64,000 nucleotides of DNA, from positions 13,833,001 to 13,897,000 of the forward strand of contig CM061099.1 of assembly GCA_030770545.1 (NCBI GenBank), written 5' to 3'. Source of the DNA: Macropodus opercularis. Lineage: Eukaryota > Chordata > Actinopteri > Anabantiformes > Osphronemidae. Positions 61,701-64,000 of this stretch are shown in pieces. The position numbers and the translations under genes are program-made. The notes under the pieces are model-generated. The model did no database searches and was not told the origin of the DNA. It saw only the letters and a list, made by a program, of their open reading frames with translations. Within the stretch, counting starts at the first letter, position 1, and every line of letters begins with the position of its first letter.

Positions 61701-63013
61701 GTTGTCCTCCGCGTTGTTTGTTCGTCCCTGTCTGTCTCCGTCCCCAGGTATTAAAGTGGGGACACGACTCCAAGCTGGCCTGTCACCCTGGAGTCGCCCG
61801 CACCGTCGCTATGGTAGCACAACGTTTCTGGTGGCCGTCCATGAAAGTCGACATACGCTTGTACGTCCAAGCTTGTCGGATCTGCGCCATGAATAAGACG
61901 TCGCATAGACCTCCGGCTGGGTTGTTACGTCCATTGCCAGTGCCATCCCGTCCATGGTCACACATCTCTATGGATTTCATTACTGGTCTTCCTCCCTCAG
62001 CGGGTAAGACCACCATACTAACTATTGTGGATCGTTTTTCCAAGTTAGTTCATCTTGTTCCCCTGCCCAAGTTGCCATCCGCTCAGGAGACCGCCCAGCT
62101 GTTGGTACAGAACGTGGTTAGACTCCACGGAATCCCCGAAGATATTGTATCGGACCGTGGACCCCAGTTCGCTGCGGCGGCCTGGAAGGAGTTCTGCGGG
62201 GCACTTGGGACCTCGGTGAGTTTGTCCTCAGGGTTTCATCCTCAGACTAATGGTCAGACGGAGAGGGTCAACCAGGAGGTAGAGACCCTCCTCCGGTGCA
62301 CTATCGCCACTCAACCCAGGACCTGGGCGTCACAACTCCCATGGATCGAGTATGCGCACAACACCCTGCCGTCATTTGCATTAGGGTGTTCACCGTTTGA
62401 GGCGGCCCACGGATTCCAGCCGCCTCTATTTCCGGAACAGGGTCCCGAGGTTGGAGTACCGTCCTTCTCTGCTTACATTAGGAGGTGCAGAGCCACTTGG
62501 AATAAGGTACGGACCCAGTTACTCCGGGGCCAGACCCGGGCGGAACTATATGCAAACCGCCGCCGTTCTCCAGCTCCGGAGTACAAAGTAGGTGATCAAG
62601 TTTGGCTCTCTACAAAGGACTTAAAACTCAAGGACTACTGTAAGAAACTTTCACCTAGATTCATCGGTCCATTTCCCATATCCAGAGTAATCAACCCGGT
62701 TTCAGTTAAGCTTGATCTCCCCAGTAGTCTAAAGGTTCACCCCGTTTTCCATGTCTCTTGTGTTAAACCTGTTTTGTCTTCCATGTTATCGTCTTCGGTT
62801 GATGCCCCCCCCCCCGCCCGCATCATCGACGGGGGCCCAGCCTACACCGTCAGCGCCATCCTCCGGTCCCGACGACGAGGTCGCGGTCTCCAGTACCTGG
62901 TGGACTGGGAAGGATATGGACCGGAACACCGCAGCTGGGTCCCCTCTAGGCACATCCTGGATCCGTTGCTGATTAGGGACTTCCACCAACGGCATCCGGA
63001 GGAACCTTCGTAG
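58715..63013 (+). CDS. gag-pol polyprotein with C-terminal chromodomain
   Basis: The frame encodes 1432 residues from ATG 58715 (MDPASEPRVE). It stays open upstream into the LTR but has no earlier ATG. A gag region with retrotransposon-gag character covers about 45-220. A CCHC knuckle lies at 308-321 (C308, C311, H316, C321). The aspartic protease has DSGA at 368-371. The reverse transcriptase has D623 and YLDD at 685-688. RNase H candidate acidic residues are D834, E876, D903 and D946. The integrase has H1017, H1024, C1054, C1057, then D1087, D1147 and E1183 (DX35E). The chromodomain spans about 1377-1427 with Y1377, W1398 and Y1401 able to form the aromatic cage. All catalytic motifs are present. 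Gag and pol are fused without a frameshift or stop, so the gag/pol ratio must be set after translation, as in Tf1. Confidence 0.95.
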   Translation: MDPASEPRVELPAAISGPSQASQPGESRSELEEVRETAEHALRLSRHFQSEVRLALPNRFSGEAAQCETFLSSLRLKFELEPLSFCTERRKVTFTLSQLEGRALDWGIAEWNRCAECCGSFKKFAEELSLVFNPAASRRVTAATMFRLSQSERSVYEYTIEFRTLAARLDWPEAILVDKYYEGLASRIKDEMVGGVLPTSLHELTSLAAAVDQRHRERGQERRLRGSTWRARINRPPLAEYRRGSPGSEGRLNLEWQAPRRPSAPPMFTSSPATPDPAVPTTGEVPMEIGRHRLSEEERRRRMFGGLCMYCGQEGHRAASCPLNGKRSPAARETLVSRSVRKSPPCTPSMEAVFSASGRDQTVSVLVDSGAEANFMDLDLARSLGLTLHRLEKPITVKSFNLITIHSVDYRTELVKMTMAGNHQEVLDFHVFKCSDSPVILGLPWLQRHDPHISWLSCKILGWSKYCLQNCLLSAPLPYCVTQEEVDSTTTDLTGVPKEYHDLALVFSKKKATSLPPHRPYDCGIDLLPGTTPPKGRIFSLTQPEREAMDEYINGALASGIIRPSSSPAGAGFFFVGKKDGGLRPCIDYRGLNEITIKNKYPLPLISSAFEMLQEAKVFTKLDLRNAYHLVRVKEGDEWKTAFNTPNGHYEYLVMPFGLTNAPAVFQALVNDVLRDMVNQFVFVYLDDILIYSRSQDEHVSHVRAVLLRLLENQLYVKAEKCDFHTTKTSFLGFVVEPGKVSMDPAKVAAVSDWAKPKNRQQLQRFLGFANFYRRFIKDFSKVAAPLHALTSTKTAFRWSPEAEAAFTRLKGLFTSAPILRLPDLSRQFVVEVDASNTGVGAILSQRFEDQKVHPCAFFSRRLTSAERNYDVGNRELLAVKLALEEWRHWLEGTTLPFLVWTDHKNLEYIRTARRLNARQSRWALFFTRFNFTLSYRPGSENVKPDALSRQFESPETSESTSSEDFILEPTRIRAMRWDIESRVREFRHTQPVPEGCPPRCLFVPVCLRPQVLKWGHDSKLACHPGVARTVAMVAQRFWWPSMKVDIRLYVQACRICAMNKTSHRPPAGLLRPLPVPSRPWSHISMDFITGLPPSAGKTTILTIVDRFSKLVHLVPLPKLPSAQETAQLLVQNVVRLHGIPEDIVSDRGPQFAAAAWKEFCGALGTSVSLSSGFHPQTNGQTERVNQEVETLLRCTIATQPRTWASQLPWIEYAHNTLPSFALGCSPFEAAHGFQPPLFPEQGPEVGVPSFSAYIRRCRATWNKVRTQLLRGQTRAELYANRRRSPAPEYKVGDQVWLSTKDLKLKDYCKKLSPRFIGPFPISRVINPVSVKLDLPSSLKVHPVFHVSCVKPVLSSMLSSSVDAPPPARIIDGGPAYTVSAILRSRRRGRGLQYLVDWEGYGPEHRSWVPSRHILDPLLIRDFHQRHPEEPS

Positions 63014-63032
63014 GTCGCCGGGAGGCGCCCGT

Positions 63033-63045
63033 GGGGGGGGGGCTC
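63033..63045 (+). promoter_or_regulatory. Putative polypurine tract
   Basis: A run of ten G (63033-63042) followed by CTC lies directly before the 3' LTR, in the position of the plus-strand primer. Its composition is unusual (pure G). Confidence 0.5.
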
Positions 63046-63661
63046 TGTGACAGTTGGACCTGCTCCCCCACCAGGGGGAGCCATTTGGACTTTTGAGTTT
63101 GTTCCTTGTCTGTTCCCCTACTGGTTTCCCTTGTCCACACCTGTTTGTAATCATTGTTAGTCTGTCTTCATATACCCCTGTCTGTTAGTCTCTCGTTGCT
63201 GGTGTGTCATCCCTGATTGCTTGTCTCGTCGTTCTCCCTCGTCCCCGACCTCTAGCTCTGTTCTCGTCAAGTAAGTTAGTCAGTTCGTTTTGTAGCCTTT
63301 GTCTTGTTCCTGCGTTTGCAGTGTTTTGATTTCAGTAAATGGTAACTTGGTTTGTTTTGTCCCGCTTGCGGTGATTTTGTTTTCTAGTCAGTCAGTGAGG
63401 TTTATTAGTGTTAATTTTGTAGAGTCCCGCCTTGCGGTGAATTTTGGTTTGTAGCAGTTTCGTAAGTTAGATCGTAGTGTGATTTGTTCCATTATCGTTT
63501 TGAGTTGCTCTTTGTTTGTTTCCCAAATTATAGTGTTGTCCAGCTCGGCTGTGAATCTCTGTTCGCTAATTAATTTAATAAAATATTGTGTAGCGGAAGA
63601 TCTGCCTCTTTGGGTTCATTTGCACTTGGGTCCTACACCACCACGTACTTGGTTTGTCACA
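63046..63661 (+). repeat. 3' LTR
   Basis: 616 bp; no difference from the 5' LTR on direct reading. AATAAA at 63577-63582 would direct 3'-end formation of the element RNA. Confidence 0.95.
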
Positions 63662-64000
63662 TTGAACGTGCACTTTTTTTTTTAAACTTTCAACGCAGCT
63701 GTTTTCTTCCCGACACTAATACTGTATATGCAATAATGAAGCATCCTGATTGTTTTTCAGGGCGTTTTCGTTGTTGGTGCTTGGGGCTTTTGTGAGATTG
63801 TTTTCTTCACAACTGCATTTCAAAACTCACTCTGCATTTTTAAAGGAATTAGTTTCCCAGTGATAGCTGCTGCTGGATGATATTAGATTCTGTGTCTCCT
63901 CATTTAAAACTAATAAAACTAAGTTATTATGGAATCTAATGTTAACAGGAAATTTGTTTTCTGGAGATCAAAACAATTATCTGATTACCGTGGAGACCGG
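63662..64000. other. Right flank, single-copy DNA
   Basis: It begins with the TTGA target duplication and then AT-rich sequence. No gene or repeat is recognised. Confidence 0.5.

Larger units (their letters stand above)
58083..63661 (+). mobile_element. Complete Ty3/gypsy chromovirus (sushi/Tf1-like)
   Basis: This is a 5.58-kb LTR retrotransposon with 616-bp LTRs that I read as identical, matching target duplications, one gag-pol frame with no break, an integrase C-terminal chromodomain and a G-rich tract before the 3' LTR. Domain order RT-RNase H-integrase is that of Ty3/gypsy (Metaviridae), and the chromodomain places it among chromoviruses. Identical LTRs and an intact frame imply recent insertion and possible activity. 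No env-like frame is present. Assignment to the sushi/Tf1 side rests on the self-priming layout and is inference. Confidence 0.93.

Overview
This window is vertebrate DNA, most likely from a teleost fish. It is AT-rich, with long CA/TG microsatellites, very low coding density and a full-length chromodomain Ty3/gypsy retrotransposon of the sort common in fish. I cannot name the species.

Region 1 (1-46922, running off the left edge) is one head-to-tail array of 28 related units, all on the + strand. Every unit ends in the same 3' terminus: a 12-base arm GCATTCACAGTG, a hairpin (GCATTTTC-TTNT-GGAAATGC), a T-run, then CTAG followed by T. Half of the junctions continue directly into TC plus the inverse of the 12-base arm. 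CTAG|T ends, a subterminal hairpin, TC starts and subterminal inverted repeats are the structural signature of rolling-circle (Helitron/Helentron-like) elements. No Rep/helicase gene is visible, so these are non-autonomous. The units come as short forms (about 0.86-1.24 kb) and long forms (about 1.7-3.6 kb). They carry an unusual cargo: 94 tRNA-like sequences with Pol III-type A and B boxes at tRNA-like spacing (seven families plus two singletons), and 23 copies of a promoter-like module with a preserved TATA box. The last unit (45114-46922) is diverged, carries different cargo, and ends at a sharp junction with single-copy DNA. All protein-length reading frames in the array look accidental.

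Region 2 (46923-58082) appears to be single-copy, mainly non-coding DNA with microsatellites. Three weak candidate coding pieces and a POU-type palindrome are noted, all at low confidence.

Region 3 (58083-63661) is a complete Ty3/gypsy chromovirus. It has two apparently identical 616-bp LTRs, a 4-bp target duplication and one uninterrupted 1432-codon gag-pol frame running gag, CCHC knuckle, protease, reverse transcriptase, RNase H, integrase and chromodomain. A normal tRNA primer site is missing. Instead, 10 bases just after the 5' LTR are complementary to the predicted 5' end of the transcript, which points to Tf1/sushi-type self-priming. The insertion looks recent. The remaining bases (63662-64000) are unremarkable flank.
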